A stretch of DNA of 64,000 nucleotides from Candidatus Francisella endociliophora (lineage in GTDB: Bacteria; Pseudomonadota; Gammaproteobacteria; Francisellales; Francisellaceae), in NCBI RefSeq assembly GCF_000764555.1, contig NZ_CP009574.1, positions 1,674,001-1,738,000 of the forward strand. The letters are read 5' to 3'. Below the pieces are notes generated by a model, which worked only from the letters and a program-made list of their open reading frames with translations, searched no databases and was not told the DNA's origin. Position 1 is the stretch's first letter. Every line of letters begins with the position of its first letter. Positions 56,439-64,000 of this stretch are shown piece after piece. The translations under genes were made by a program, and so were the position numbers.

Positions 56439-58172
56439 ATGTTCTTTTACGACAAGAGAGTTCTAAATTTTATAGTTATTATTATATTGAACGTGGTTTC
56501 TGTTGTTTGGACATTTTATATATTTAAGCAAACAGTGATTTTTCCTTTTTTAGTAACGGTAACTCTATTAAGGTGTTTATTTTCTTTTTTGCTTTTACGT
56601 GATTATATGGCAAGTTGGAGCAAGTCAACACAAAAAACATTCTTACGTAAAGCTTTTATTAACATTCCAGTATTTGTTATTACTGTAGTGTTTTTCTATG
56701 GGAGACTAGAATTTTCTCTTTTGTTTTCTGAATTTGTATTTTACTTGTTTTTGATTAATTTGAGTGTTTATCTGTACTGGTATGTTACAAATAGAATATC
56801 TATAAAAAAGACAAAGCTAGCTATTATTTATGGAGCAGGAGCTGCAGGTACGAAGATAGCTCAAGAATTAAACAATACGGAGTATGTAGTTAAATATTTT
56901 GTTGATGATAGTGCTGCTATGCAAAGACGTAGCATAAATGGAAAAAGAGTATTGTCACAAGAACAACTGCAACAGAAGCTTTTAATATCTAAGTTTGATT
57001 TGCTTATTATTGCTTTGCCTAGTGTGGATGATAGTGTTATTAAAGAAATTTATAAAGGGTATGAAAAAGATTTTGATCAAATTAAGATAATGCCAGCACT
57101 TGAAAACGTATTGCAAGATGAAAGCTTTGTATCTCAACTTAAACCTGTTTCACTCTATGATTTGCTTGCTAGAGATTCAAGAAGTTTAGATAAGGAGTCT
57201 ATATCGCATTTCATTAAAGGTAAGGTTGTTCTTATTACAGGGGCTGGTGGTAGTATTGGTTCTGAAATTGTTAGGCAATGTATCAAGTATGAGGCAAGAC
57301 AGCTGATTCTTTTGGATCATAGTGAGTTTAATTTATATAAGATCTCCGAAGAGGTTCAAAACCACAGTATTAAGAGTACTTTGTGCTCAGTGTGTGATAT
57401 TGAGGCTTTGCAGGAAGTTTTTGATAAGTACACACCAGAAATTGTATTTCATGCAGCGGCTTATAAGCATGTACCATTAGTTGAAGACAATATATCGAGA
57501 GCGATAAAAAATAATATATTAGGCACAAAAAATGTTATTGATTTGGCTATTAAGTTTAACGTTGAGTCATTTATCCTTATTTCAACAGATAAGGCTGTGA
57601 GACCAACAAATGTAATGGGTGCGACAAAGAGGGTATGTGAGCTATACCTGCAGAATGTTGACCCAAAAAATACAAAGCTAGCAGCTGTAAGGTTTGGTAA
57701 TGTTCTAGGTAGTAGCGGTAGTGTGATTCCTAAGTTTGAAGAGCAAGTTAGAAAAGGTGGTCCGCTTACTGTTACTCACCCTGAGATTACAAGATACTTT
57801 ATGCTTATTCCAGAAGCGTGTGAGCTGGTGCTTCAAGCTGGAGCAATAGCAAAAAACTTAGAAGTTTTCGTGCTTGATATGGGTAAACCTGTTAAAATAC
57901 TAGATTTAGCAAAGCAGTTTAAAAAACTCTCTGGTCGTGATGATGTTGAGATAGAGATAACTGGGCTAAGACCGGGTGAGAAGTTATATGAAGAACTTCT
58001 TATTGATGAAAGTGATATCAGAACGGATTATAAGGATATCTTTATAGGCAAGAGAACTTTTTATGATATTGAAAATCTAAATTTAGATATATCTTTATTG
58101 TTAAAAGACTCTGATAAAATAAATAGATTAAAGAAAATTGTGCCAGAGTTTGAACATAGGTTGAATAGTTAG
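56439..58172 (+). CDS. wbtA: WbtA-like membrane-bound UDP-sugar 4,6-dehydratase
   Basis: A 577-residue enzyme of the PglF/WbpM/FlaA1 group, removing water from UDP-GlcNAc to give the 4-keto-6-deoxy sugar. About four membrane helices occupy residues 8-115. A CoA-binding-like Rossmann domain follows (IIYGAGAAGTKIA, about 129-141), then the SDR domain (LITGAGGSIGSEIVRQ, about 267-282). The active-site STDKAVRPTNVMGATKR (about 380-396) has Met in place of the usual SDR Tyr, as in PglF. First gene of the O-antigen locus. WbtA is the matching Francisella name. Confidence 0.9.
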   Translation: MFFYDKRVLNFIVIIILNVVSVVWTFYIFKQTVIFPFLVTVTLLRCLFSFLLLRDYMASWSKSTQKTFLRKAFINIPVFVITVVFFYGRLEFSLLFSEFVFYLFLINLSVYLYWYVTNRISIKKTKLAIIYGAGAAGTKIAQELNNTEYVVKYFVDDSAAMQRRSINGKRVLSQEQLQQKLLISKFDLLIIALPSVDDSVIKEIYKGYEKDFDQIKIMPALENVLQDESFVSQLKPVSLYDLLARDSRSLDKESISHFIKGKVVLITGAGGSIGSEIVRQCIKYEARQLILLDHSEFNLYKISEEVQNHSIKSTLCSVCDIEALQEVFDKYTPEIVFHAAAYKHVPLVEDNISRAIKNNILGTKNVIDLAIKFNVESFILISTDKAVRPTNVMGATKRVCELYLQNVDPKNTKLAAVRFGNVLGSSGSVIPKFEEQVRKGGPLTVTHPEITRYFMLIPEACELVLQAGAIAKNLEVFVLDMGKPVKILDLAKQFKKLSGRDDVEIEITGLRPGEKLYEELLIDESDIRTDYKDIFIGKRTFYDIENLNLDISLLLKDSDKINRLKKIVPEFEHRLNS

Positions 58173-58174
58173 TT

Positions 58175-59290
58175 ATGAGTGATCGTATTTATTTATCATC
58201 TCCTCACATGTCTGATGAGGGGTATGAAAAAGAGTTTGTGCAGGAAGCATTTGATACAAATTGGATAGTTCCGTTAGGGAAAAATGTTGATGAATTTGAA
58301 AAAGAGTTAGCTGAATATACTGGTTGCGGTTATGCTGCAGCTCTTAGTTCAGGAACGGCGGCTTTACATTTGGCACTTAAAATATTAGGTGTATCAAATG
58401 GTGATGTTGTTTTGTGTCAATCTCTTACATTCTCAGCAAGTGCTAATCCTATTATTTATCAAAATGCAACGCCAGTATTTATCGATAGTGAAAAAAACAC
58501 TTGGAACATGTGTCCCATAGCACTAGAACAAGCTTTGAAGATGTTCCCGCAAACTAAAGCTGTAATTGTGGTTAATTTATATGGAATAGCTGCTGAGCTA
58601 GATACTATCCGTGATATTTGTGACAAGTATGATGTGAAAATGATAGAAGATGCTGCAGAAAGTCTTGGTGGTGTATACAAGGATGATGCTACTGGTACCT
58701 ATGGTGATATTGGTATCTATTCTTTTAATGGTAATAAAATTATTACAACATCAGGTGGTGGTATGCTTGTTACTAAAAATAAAGAATGGGCTGATAAGGC
58801 AAGATTTTATGCTACACAGTCTAGAGAAAATAAACCCTACTATGAACATAAAGAGCTTGGTTTCAATTATAGAATGAGTAATGTTTGTGCGGGTATCGGC
58901 AGAGGTCAGTTAAAAGTACTAGCAGATAGGGTTGCCAAAAAAACACATATATTTGAGCATTATAAAAAGCATTTATCAGATATTTCATTTATAAAATTTG
59001 TAGAGCCATTAGAAGAGGATAAGCCTAATTATTGGTTAAGCTCTATACTGGTTGATAGTATAGAAAGAAAAGGGAGCATTATTGCTAAGTTAGCAGAGTA
59101 TAATATCGAAGCAAGGCATTTATGGAAACCAATGCATATGCAACCATTTTTCAAGTATTATGATTTCATTGGTACAGGTGTGGCGGAAAAACTGTTTGAG
59201 CTAGGATTGTGTTTGCCAAGTGATTCAAAAATGACTGAAAATGATCTGTTAAGGGTAGTAAGTATAATAAAAGAGGTATGTGATGCCTAA
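58175..59290 (+). CDS. DegT/DnrJ/EryC1 sugar aminotransferase (PglE/WbtQ-like)
   Basis: A 371-residue PLP enzyme that would aminate the 4-keto group made by the dehydratase, giving a UDP-4-amino-4,6-dideoxy sugar. The ALSSGTAALHLALK segment (about 57-70) binds phosphate; the PLP lysine is in SFNGNKIITTSGGGM (about 183-197); LGFNYRMSN (about 227-235) is conserved. It follows the dehydratase by 2 bases and overlaps the sugar transferase by 11. The order dehydratase-aminotransferase-transferase resembles the start of the F. novicida O-antigen locus (from memory). N-acetylation would need a gene outside this window. Confidence 0.87.
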   Translation: MSDRIYLSSPHMSDEGYEKEFVQEAFDTNWIVPLGKNVDEFEKELAEYTGCGYAAALSSGTAALHLALKILGVSNGDVVLCQSLTFSASANPIIYQNATPVFIDSEKNTWNMCPIALEQALKMFPQTKAVIVVNLYGIAAELDTIRDICDKYDVKMIEDAAESLGGVYKDDATGTYGDIGIYSFNGNKIITTSGGGMLVTKNKEWADKARFYATQSRENKPYYEHKELGFNYRMSNVCAGIGRGQLKVLADRVAKKTHIFEHYKKHLSDISFIKFVEPLEEDKPNYWLSSILVDSIERKGSIIAKLAEYNIEARHLWKPMHMQPFFKYYDFIGTGVAEKLFELGLCLPSDSKMTENDLLRVVSIIKEVCDA

Positions 59291-59996
59291 GAAGACATTG
59301 TATACGTTATTTCTTAAAAGAGTTTTAGATTTTGTTTTATCATTACTCGCGCTTATTGTTTTATTCCCAGTAATATTGGCTTTAGCTATGTTGGTGAGAC
59401 TTAAGCTTGGCTCGCCTGTAATATTTAAACAACCTCGACCAGGTAAGAACGAGAAAGTGTTTAATCTCTATAAGTTTAGAACAATGACTGATGCGAGAGA
59501 CGTTGACGGCAGTCTATTGCCAGACTCAGAGAGGCTTACAACGTTTGGAAAGTTTGTTCGTAGTACCTCTTTAGATGAATTGCCTAGTTTGATAAATATT
59601 ATAAAGGGAGATATGAGCATAGTTGGTCCTAGACCACTGTTAATAAAAGATATGGTTTTTATGTCGGATGAACAGCGAGAGAGGCATTTGATTCGCCCAG
59701 GTCTCACAGGGTTGGCGCAAGTTAGTGGTAGAAATAATATTTCATGGAAAAATAAACTTGCGTACGATATGGATTATCTTAAAAAAGAGAGTTTTTTCTT
59801 GGATTTTAAGGTTGTTTGTAGAACTTTTTTAAAGGTTGTTAAACGAAGTGATATTAATAGGAATGGTACAGATTCTGATTTGGATCTTGGAGATTACTTA
59901 TTGCTAGCAGAAGAGATAACTAAGAATGATTATGATTTAAGGATCAATGAGGCAGTTAGTTTACTAAAAGAAATAGGTAATAATAAGAAGGTTTGA
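59280..59996 (+). CDS. Initiating sugar-1-phosphate transferase (PglC/WbtP-like)
   Basis: A 238-residue polyprenol-phosphate sugar transferase that starts the O-unit on undecaprenyl phosphate. It has one N-terminal hydrophobic helix (about 15-38) and the family blocks: FKQPRPGKNEKVFNLYKFRTM, DELPSLINIIKGDMSIVGPRPL (about 100-121) and RPGLTGLAQVSGRN. It is the small PglC-like class (single hairpin helix), without the N-terminal domains of WbaP. The last 40 residues extend beyond the catalytic core. Encoded with the matching dehydratase and aminotransferase. Confidence 0.9.
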   Translation: MMPKKTLYTLFLKRVLDFVLSLLALIVLFPVILALAMLVRLKLGSPVIFKQPRPGKNEKVFNLYKFRTMTDARDVDGSLLPDSERLTTFGKFVRSTSLDELPSLINIIKGDMSIVGPRPLLIKDMVFMSDEQRERHLIRPGLTGLAQVSGRNNISWKNKLAYDMDYLKKESFFLDFKVVCRTFLKVVKRSDINRNGTDSDLDLGDYLLLAEEITKNDYDLRINEAVSLLKEIGNNKKV

Positions 59997-60000
59997 TTTT

Positions 60001-60789
60001 ATGGGAGAAAAATCTAAAAGTTTAGCAGTGCTTATATCGTCATATGACAAGTCCGAAGATTTATGGAAACCTCTTTCAGAATCTTATGAAAGGTATTGGA
60101 AAAGTAGTCGGTATAAAATATATCTGGGTACTAATTATCTTGATCCTTTATTACCAAGGTTTGAAGCTTTAAAAATAGGCAAAGAGAAATCTTGGTCAGA
60201 TAATATATTAAAATGTCTTGATAAAATTGATGAGGATTATATTTTATTAACTTTCGATGACTTGTTTCTATTTTCAGATATTGATAATAAAAAGATTGAT
60301 GGTTTGATAATGAGAGCGATGGAAAATGATTGGGACTATCTTAGACTCCATCCATCTCCTACTCCCGATATTATACTTGATGATGATATTGGTCAGATTC
60401 TGCCAAATAGAATGTATAGAGCATCTACAGTTTTTTCAATAATAAAAAAAGATACTTTTAGGAATCTTTTAATTGATACAGAATCAGCTTGGGAGTTTGA
60501 ACGTAATGCGAGTATGAGAAGTAACTGTTATGATAAGTTTTATGTATCAAGGAAAAAACTAATTCCTTATTTGAATGCTGTTGTAAAAGGCAAATGGGTT
60601 ACCCCTGCCTTAAATTATTTAAAGAAAGATGGGTTTAGTGTTGTAGAAGAAAGTAGAAAGAAAATGTCTACTTATGAATTGATCATAGAATCTATTATGA
60701 GACTAAGATTGAAGATTTTTTTCATGGTCGTACCCAAAGGAATGCAAGGTTATATTCGTGAAAAAGTAATCAAGAAGCGTGAGAAATAG
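60001..60789 (+). CDS. Putative glycosyltransferase of unrecognised family
   Basis: A 262-residue soluble protein, not clearly assignable. It begins with a strand and loop (SLAVLISSYDKSEDLWKPL) like the first Rossmann strand of GT-A enzymes. An acidic DEDYILLTFDDLFLFSD (about 78-94) may serve as the DxD metal site. KGKWVTPALNYL and a basic C-terminus (EKVIKKREK) follow. The function is probably addition of a sugar or its modification in the O-unit, judged from position between the initiating transferase and wzx. I cannot name it with confidence. Confidence 0.5.
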   Translation: MGEKSKSLAVLISSYDKSEDLWKPLSESYERYWKSSRYKIYLGTNYLDPLLPRFEALKIGKEKSWSDNILKCLDKIDEDYILLTFDDLFLFSDIDNKKIDGLIMRAMENDWDYLRLHPSPTPDIILDDDIGQILPNRMYRASTVFSIIKKDTFRNLLIDTESAWEFERNASMRSNCYDKFYVSRKKLIPYLNAVVKGKWVTPALNYLKKDGFSVVEESRKKMSTYELIIESIMRLRLKIFFMVVPKGMQGYIREKVIKKREK

Positions 60790-60794
60790 CCGTA

Positions 60795-62141
60795 ATGGAT
60801 ATTCGTAACCTGAAAAATGGTTTTTATGCTGTTATAGATGTTGTAGTCTCTCCTTTAATAATGATCCTGTTGACCCCTATATTTGTTCACTTTTTAGGTG
60901 TTGAACAGTATGGTTTATGGATTTTAGTTAATAGTATGGTGGCATCACTATCTTTATTTAATTTTGGAGTTAGTGATGTTGTAATAAAATATCTTCCAAA
61001 GCTTTTAACTACAAATGATTATGAGCAAGCTAAAACACTTAGCAGTACTATCTTTATATTTCAATTGACTATTGCTGTGGTTATTATTTTATGTTTTTAT
61101 ATTTTTACAAGTCTTATTCTACCTTGTTTTGAGTCTTCTGGAAGGTATAGTATGTATGTGAGCATATTTGCTGTCGCAATACCTCTTTTTCTTGTAAAGC
61201 AGTTTGAGCAAGTAGCTTATTCTATTTTTAAGTCACATGAACGTTATGGTGTTGTTGCAACTCTTTCATTGATATCAAAGATTACTTTCTTTTCTATGCA
61301 GGCATTTATTGCTATAGAAACGGGCTCTGTTTACCAAGTAATAAAATACTCTCTTATTGTCGCGGTAATTATTTATTTAATCGAATTGTTATATATAAAA
61401 ATGAAATATTATTATATACACATTTTTAGAGGGGCATCATTTATTACGTTTAAATCACTTTTAGATTTTGGAATTTGGAATTGGTTTGCATCTATTCTTT
61501 CAATTTTAAGAGTAAATTCTGATAAGTGGATAGTTAGTATGTTGTTAGGGTTAAAAGCCTTTGGATATTATTCAATCGCTGTCTTAGTTTTTAATCAACT
61601 ATATACGGTGCTGGCAAGTTCAATAGCTTGGGTCTTTCCAAAAATTTCATCGAATTCTTTGTGTTTAAATGATCAAAAAAAGCTTTTCTATAGTTTGATG
61701 ATATTTTTGGTGCTAGCAGGGAGCGTTTTAAGCCTTACTCTTAGTGCCTCCTCAAATTTGCTTTTTGTAACTTGGCTAGGAGAGGGGGTATATAGTAATT
61801 GTAAACATTTTATAAGCTTATTTTTAGTGATGTTTCCTGTATTCATTATGTCTGCGGTTTCATATTATTATATATTATCTTTGGGGTTGGTTAGATATAA
61901 ATTTATTGTTGACTTTCTTGTTTTGAATATAAAAATTTTTGTTTTGTGGTTTTCTATTCGAGTAGGATTCTTGGGTGAAGACTGGCCTTTAGCTTTTTTG
62001 ATTTTTTTGAGTGTGGAAATTATTTTATATTTTCGTATTGTTAGAAAACGAATAGAGCTTAAAAAATCGTTTATTTATTATATTTTGATAATACAGTTTA
62101 TAATAATTATTGTTAGACTATATTTGATTAATATTTATTAG
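60795..62141 (+). CDS. wzx: Wzx-type O-unit flippase
   Basis: A 448-residue membrane protein with 12 or more helices and the Wzx/polysaccharide biosynthesis pattern: PLIMILLTPIFVHFLGVEQYGLWIL in the first helices and a paired-helix organisation. It moves the undecaprenyl-linked O-unit across the inner membrane. It sits five bases after the preceding gene and is followed at once by the polymerase candidate. Wzx proteins vary strongly in sequence, so the call rests on topology and location. Confidence 0.82.
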   Translation: MDIRNLKNGFYAVIDVVVSPLIMILLTPIFVHFLGVEQYGLWILVNSMVASLSLFNFGVSDVVIKYLPKLLTTNDYEQAKTLSSTIFIFQLTIAVVIILCFYIFTSLILPCFESSGRYSMYVSIFAVAIPLFLVKQFEQVAYSIFKSHERYGVVATLSLISKITFFSMQAFIAIETGSVYQVIKYSLIVAVIIYLIELLYIKMKYYYIHIFRGASFITFKSLLDFGIWNWFASILSILRVNSDKWIVSMLLGLKAFGYYSIAVLVFNQLYTVLASSIAWVFPKISSNSLCLNDQKKLFYSLMIFLVLAGSVLSLTLSASSNLLFVTWLGEGVYSNCKHFISLFLVMFPVFIMSAVSYYYILSLGLVRYKFIVDFLVLNIKIFVLWFSIRVGFLGEDWPLAFLIFLSVEIILYFRIVRKRIELKKSFIYYILIIQFIIIIVRLYLINIY

Positions 62142-62142
62142 G

Positions 62143-63330
62143 ATGTTTATGATATTTTTATATTCTATTTTATTCTTACCATCCGTTACATTTGGGATAT
62201 TAAATGCAGAAATATTTCCATGGGGGGTTATAGTATGTCTGTTGTTGAATGTTAGGTACGACTCGAAATCAATTTTAATTATTTTTTTGATGTTCATTTC
62301 AGCTATTTCATCACTGTTATTATTGCCTAGTAATTATTCTCATATAGAAGTTTTTAGATCTTTAGCAGCTTATCTAAACGCTTTGTTACCTTTTATCTTA
62401 GTTATTAACTTAGAGTCAAAGGAGTTGCAGAGATTAAGAAAGGTTATTTTATGGCTTTTTTATTTTCTAGTAACCCTAGGTTTTTTGCAATACTTTCATC
62501 TAATTAATTTCCTAGATCCTTTATTTAAATTTTTTATTCCTAGAGCATCAGCAGAATCATTAAGTTTTATGAACCGAGGAGCAACTTTACTCTCTAGTGA
62601 GCCTGCTAGGGCTGGTGTGGAGTTGATATTTATGTATGTCGTTGTTAGGTATACATCTATAAGAAAAACACTTATTAGTGATGCTTTGATGTTGATATAT
62701 ATCTTATTTATTATTCAGTCTGCAATGGCTTTAGGGTGTTATATGGTATTTCTTTTGATTATTTATAGACTTCGCCTAGTGTTGATCTTAGCTGTGATTT
62801 TATTGTTAATTACTCAAATTAATTTACATTCGGGTGGTAGAGCTATTGATTTGGTTTATAAAGTTATTGGTTCAAGTTCTATTTACGATTCCTTGTATAT
62901 GGTTATGAATGTTTCAGGAGCAAGAGTTATTTCAATATACTCATCTTTTATTTATGGTATACATAATATTTTTGGCGGAGGCATAGGGTGCTGGAAGATT
63001 TCCTCTGTAGATGCATTAAATATGACAGGCTTTGATGTTGGCTCTATGCGTTATTTTCAGGTGCATGGAGCAGGTAGTGTTGTACCAGTTAGATCTAGTG
63101 GATTTTTTTCTAATTTGATGCTTGATGTGGGGTGGCTAGGAGTGTTGATGTTTTCATTTTATCTTTATGATAAATTAAAAGTGTATTGGAAGAATGGTAC
63201 TGAATCAAGGAATTTGATATTATATTTTATATTTAATGTATGTGTAATAGGGTCGGTCGGAGATCCAACTCCTTGGATTGTAATAGCTTTAATGCTAAGG
63301 ATATTTGATTATGGAAGAAATAAAGTTTAG
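62143..63330 (+). CDS. wzy: Wzy-like O-antigen polymerase
   Basis: A 395-residue integral membrane protein with about 11 hydrophobic segments and a larger periplasmic loop at about 275-325 (GGGIGCWKISSVDALNMTG and following), typical of Wzy. The sequence is otherwise poorly conserved, as is usual for this family. One base separates it from wzx, and its end overlaps the next glycosyltransferase by 20 bases. Polymerase identity rests on topology and location. A ligase is the alternative. Confidence 0.7.
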   Translation: MFMIFLYSILFLPSVTFGILNAEIFPWGVIVCLLLNVRYDSKSILIIFLMFISAISSLLLLPSNYSHIEVFRSLAAYLNALLPFILVINLESKELQRLRKVILWLFYFLVTLGFLQYFHLINFLDPLFKFFIPRASAESLSFMNRGATLLSSEPARAGVELIFMYVVVRYTSIRKTLISDALMLIYILFIIQSAMALGCYMVFLLIIYRLRLVLILAVILLLITQINLHSGGRAIDLVYKVIGSSSIYDSLYMVMNVSGARVISIYSSFIYGIHNIFGGGIGCWKISSVDALNMTGFDVGSMRYFQVHGAGSVVPVRSSGFFSNLMLDVGWLGVLMFSFYLYDKLKVYWKNGTESRNLILYFIFNVCVIGSVGDPTPWIVIALMLRIFDYGRNKV

Positions 63331-64000
63331 CGTATGCATTTGCGTTTATGATGGAGATGTGGCATCTAATTTTAAGGAAGCTTTAGATAGTTTAATAAAT
63401 CAAGAAGCAGCTCCTAATGAAGTTGTCATAGTCATAGATGGACCTGTTTCTATAGATATTGTTAGAGTTATAGATGGGTATAAGGTTAGACTTTCACAAA
63501 CCCAACTTAGTTTACAGACTTATTATATTAAAGATAATGTTGGTCATGGAGAGGCTAGAAGGGTTGCGCTAGGTATTGCTAAATATCCAATAGTAGCCCT
63601 TATGGATGCTGATGATATTTCTAGACCTTATAGGTTTAGAAAACAGTTGCAAGTATTTAAAGATAGAAATGATATTAGTGTTGTTGGAGGGCAGATATTA
63701 GAGATTGATCATATAACTTTAACACCACTATTTATGCGCAATGTTCCAGAAAAAAATTGTGATATCAAGGAATATATGAGAACGAGATGCCCATTAAATC
63801 AAATGACAGTAATGTTTAAAAAAGATGATGTTAATAGAGTCGGAGGTTACAGAGACTTCTATCATAATGAAGATTATTATCTTTGGGTAAGAATGGCTAT
63901 TGCTGGATGTAAGTTTTATAATATTCCGGATGTTTTGGTAGATGTGAGAGTCGATGATAATTTTTATAGTAGGAGGGGAGGGTTGAAATATTTTTTTAGT
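63311..64000 (+). CDS. GT2-family glycosyltransferase (partial, cut by window edge)
   Basis: The frame starts at the ATG at 63311, inside the end of the wzy gene, and is open to the window edge (230 codons visible). The start FSVCICVYDGDV, the VVIVIDGP strand, the DADD metal-binding motif (about 98-101) and YHNEDYYLWVRM (acceptor/catalytic ED motif, about 187-198) are classic GT2 features. It would add a sugar to the growing O-unit. Sugar and linkage are not predictable. Confidence 0.88.
   Translation, partial: MEEIKFSVCICVYDGDVASNFKEALDSLINQEAAPNEVVIVIDGPVSIDIVRVIDGYKVRLSQTQLSLQTYYIKDNVGHGEARRVALGIAKYPIVALMDADDISRPYRFRKQLQVFKDRNDISVVGGQILEIDHITLTPLFMRNVPEKNCDIKEYMRTRCPLNQMTVMFKKDDVNRVGGYRDFYHNEDYYLWVRMAIAGCKFYNIPDVLVDVRVDDNFYSRRGGLKYFFS

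Overview
The window is AT-rich chromosomal DNA from a gammaproteobacterium that I place in the genus Francisella. Reasons: the pmrA-lepB-rnc-truB-rnr run, the bfpR/bfpK-type two-component pair, a beta-oxidation operon whose FadB carries an acyl-CoA-binding domain, a monomeric isocitrate dehydrogenase and a wbtA-led O-antigen locus. These assignments rest on protein motifs and remembered gene order, because no search was run. The O-antigen genes after wbtA do not follow the order I remember for F. tularensis, so the species is left open. I saw no prophage, CRISPR array, transposase or rRNA.

Layout. 1-5160: outer-membrane and lipid A assembly (bamA end, skp, lpxD, fabZ, lpxA, lpxB), then a small membrane-anchored protein that looks like a divergent ZipA. 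5263-10336: a VOC-fold protein, a CAT-anticodon tRNA, then a leftward set (ppk2, phosphatidylcholine synthase, ispA, waaA, rdgB). 10412-17456: rightward proC, the response regulator pmrA, and a tightly packed lepB-rnc-truB-rnr series ending in a YhhQ-like membrane protein. 17504-23545: a leftward lipid-modification cluster (FAD oxidoreductase, DUF1365, cyclopropane-synthase-like methyltransferase, chalcone-isomerase-like protein, DUF3833 lipoprotein, SDR, and a fatty-acid desaturase broken by one stop codon). It is followed by the bfpR/bfpK two-component system (23620-25339).

25480-31706: envelope proteins, including a four-gene run of LpoB/CsgG-like and lipoprotein genes. 31827-36011: an arginine/citrulline module (CtlX-like hydrolase, amino-acid permease, ornithine cyclodeaminase, arginine-dihydrolase-like enzyme) that could feed proline or ornithine pools. 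36233-39388: NAD salvage (nadV), a YdcH-like protein and a sugar-porter-type MFS. 39401-47947: a thioesterase and a complete leftward fatty-acid beta-oxidation operon (fadD, fadE, ACBP-HAD-ECH fusion, fadA). 48172-56376: arsC-like gene, icd, two tandem Wzz-like genes (the second frameshifted at a TA repeat) and hrpA. 56439-64000: the start of an O-antigen locus (wbtA, aminotransferase, initiating sugar transferase, unknown transferase-like protein, wzx, wzy, GT2 running off the edge).

Much of the window serves the cell envelope: lipid A, phospholipid head groups and acyl chains, lipoproteins, Kdo transfer and O-antigen. The rest is mainly amino-acid and fatty-acid catabolism. No gene-free stretch exceeds about 230 bases. 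Terminator-like hairpins are rare and weak throughout.
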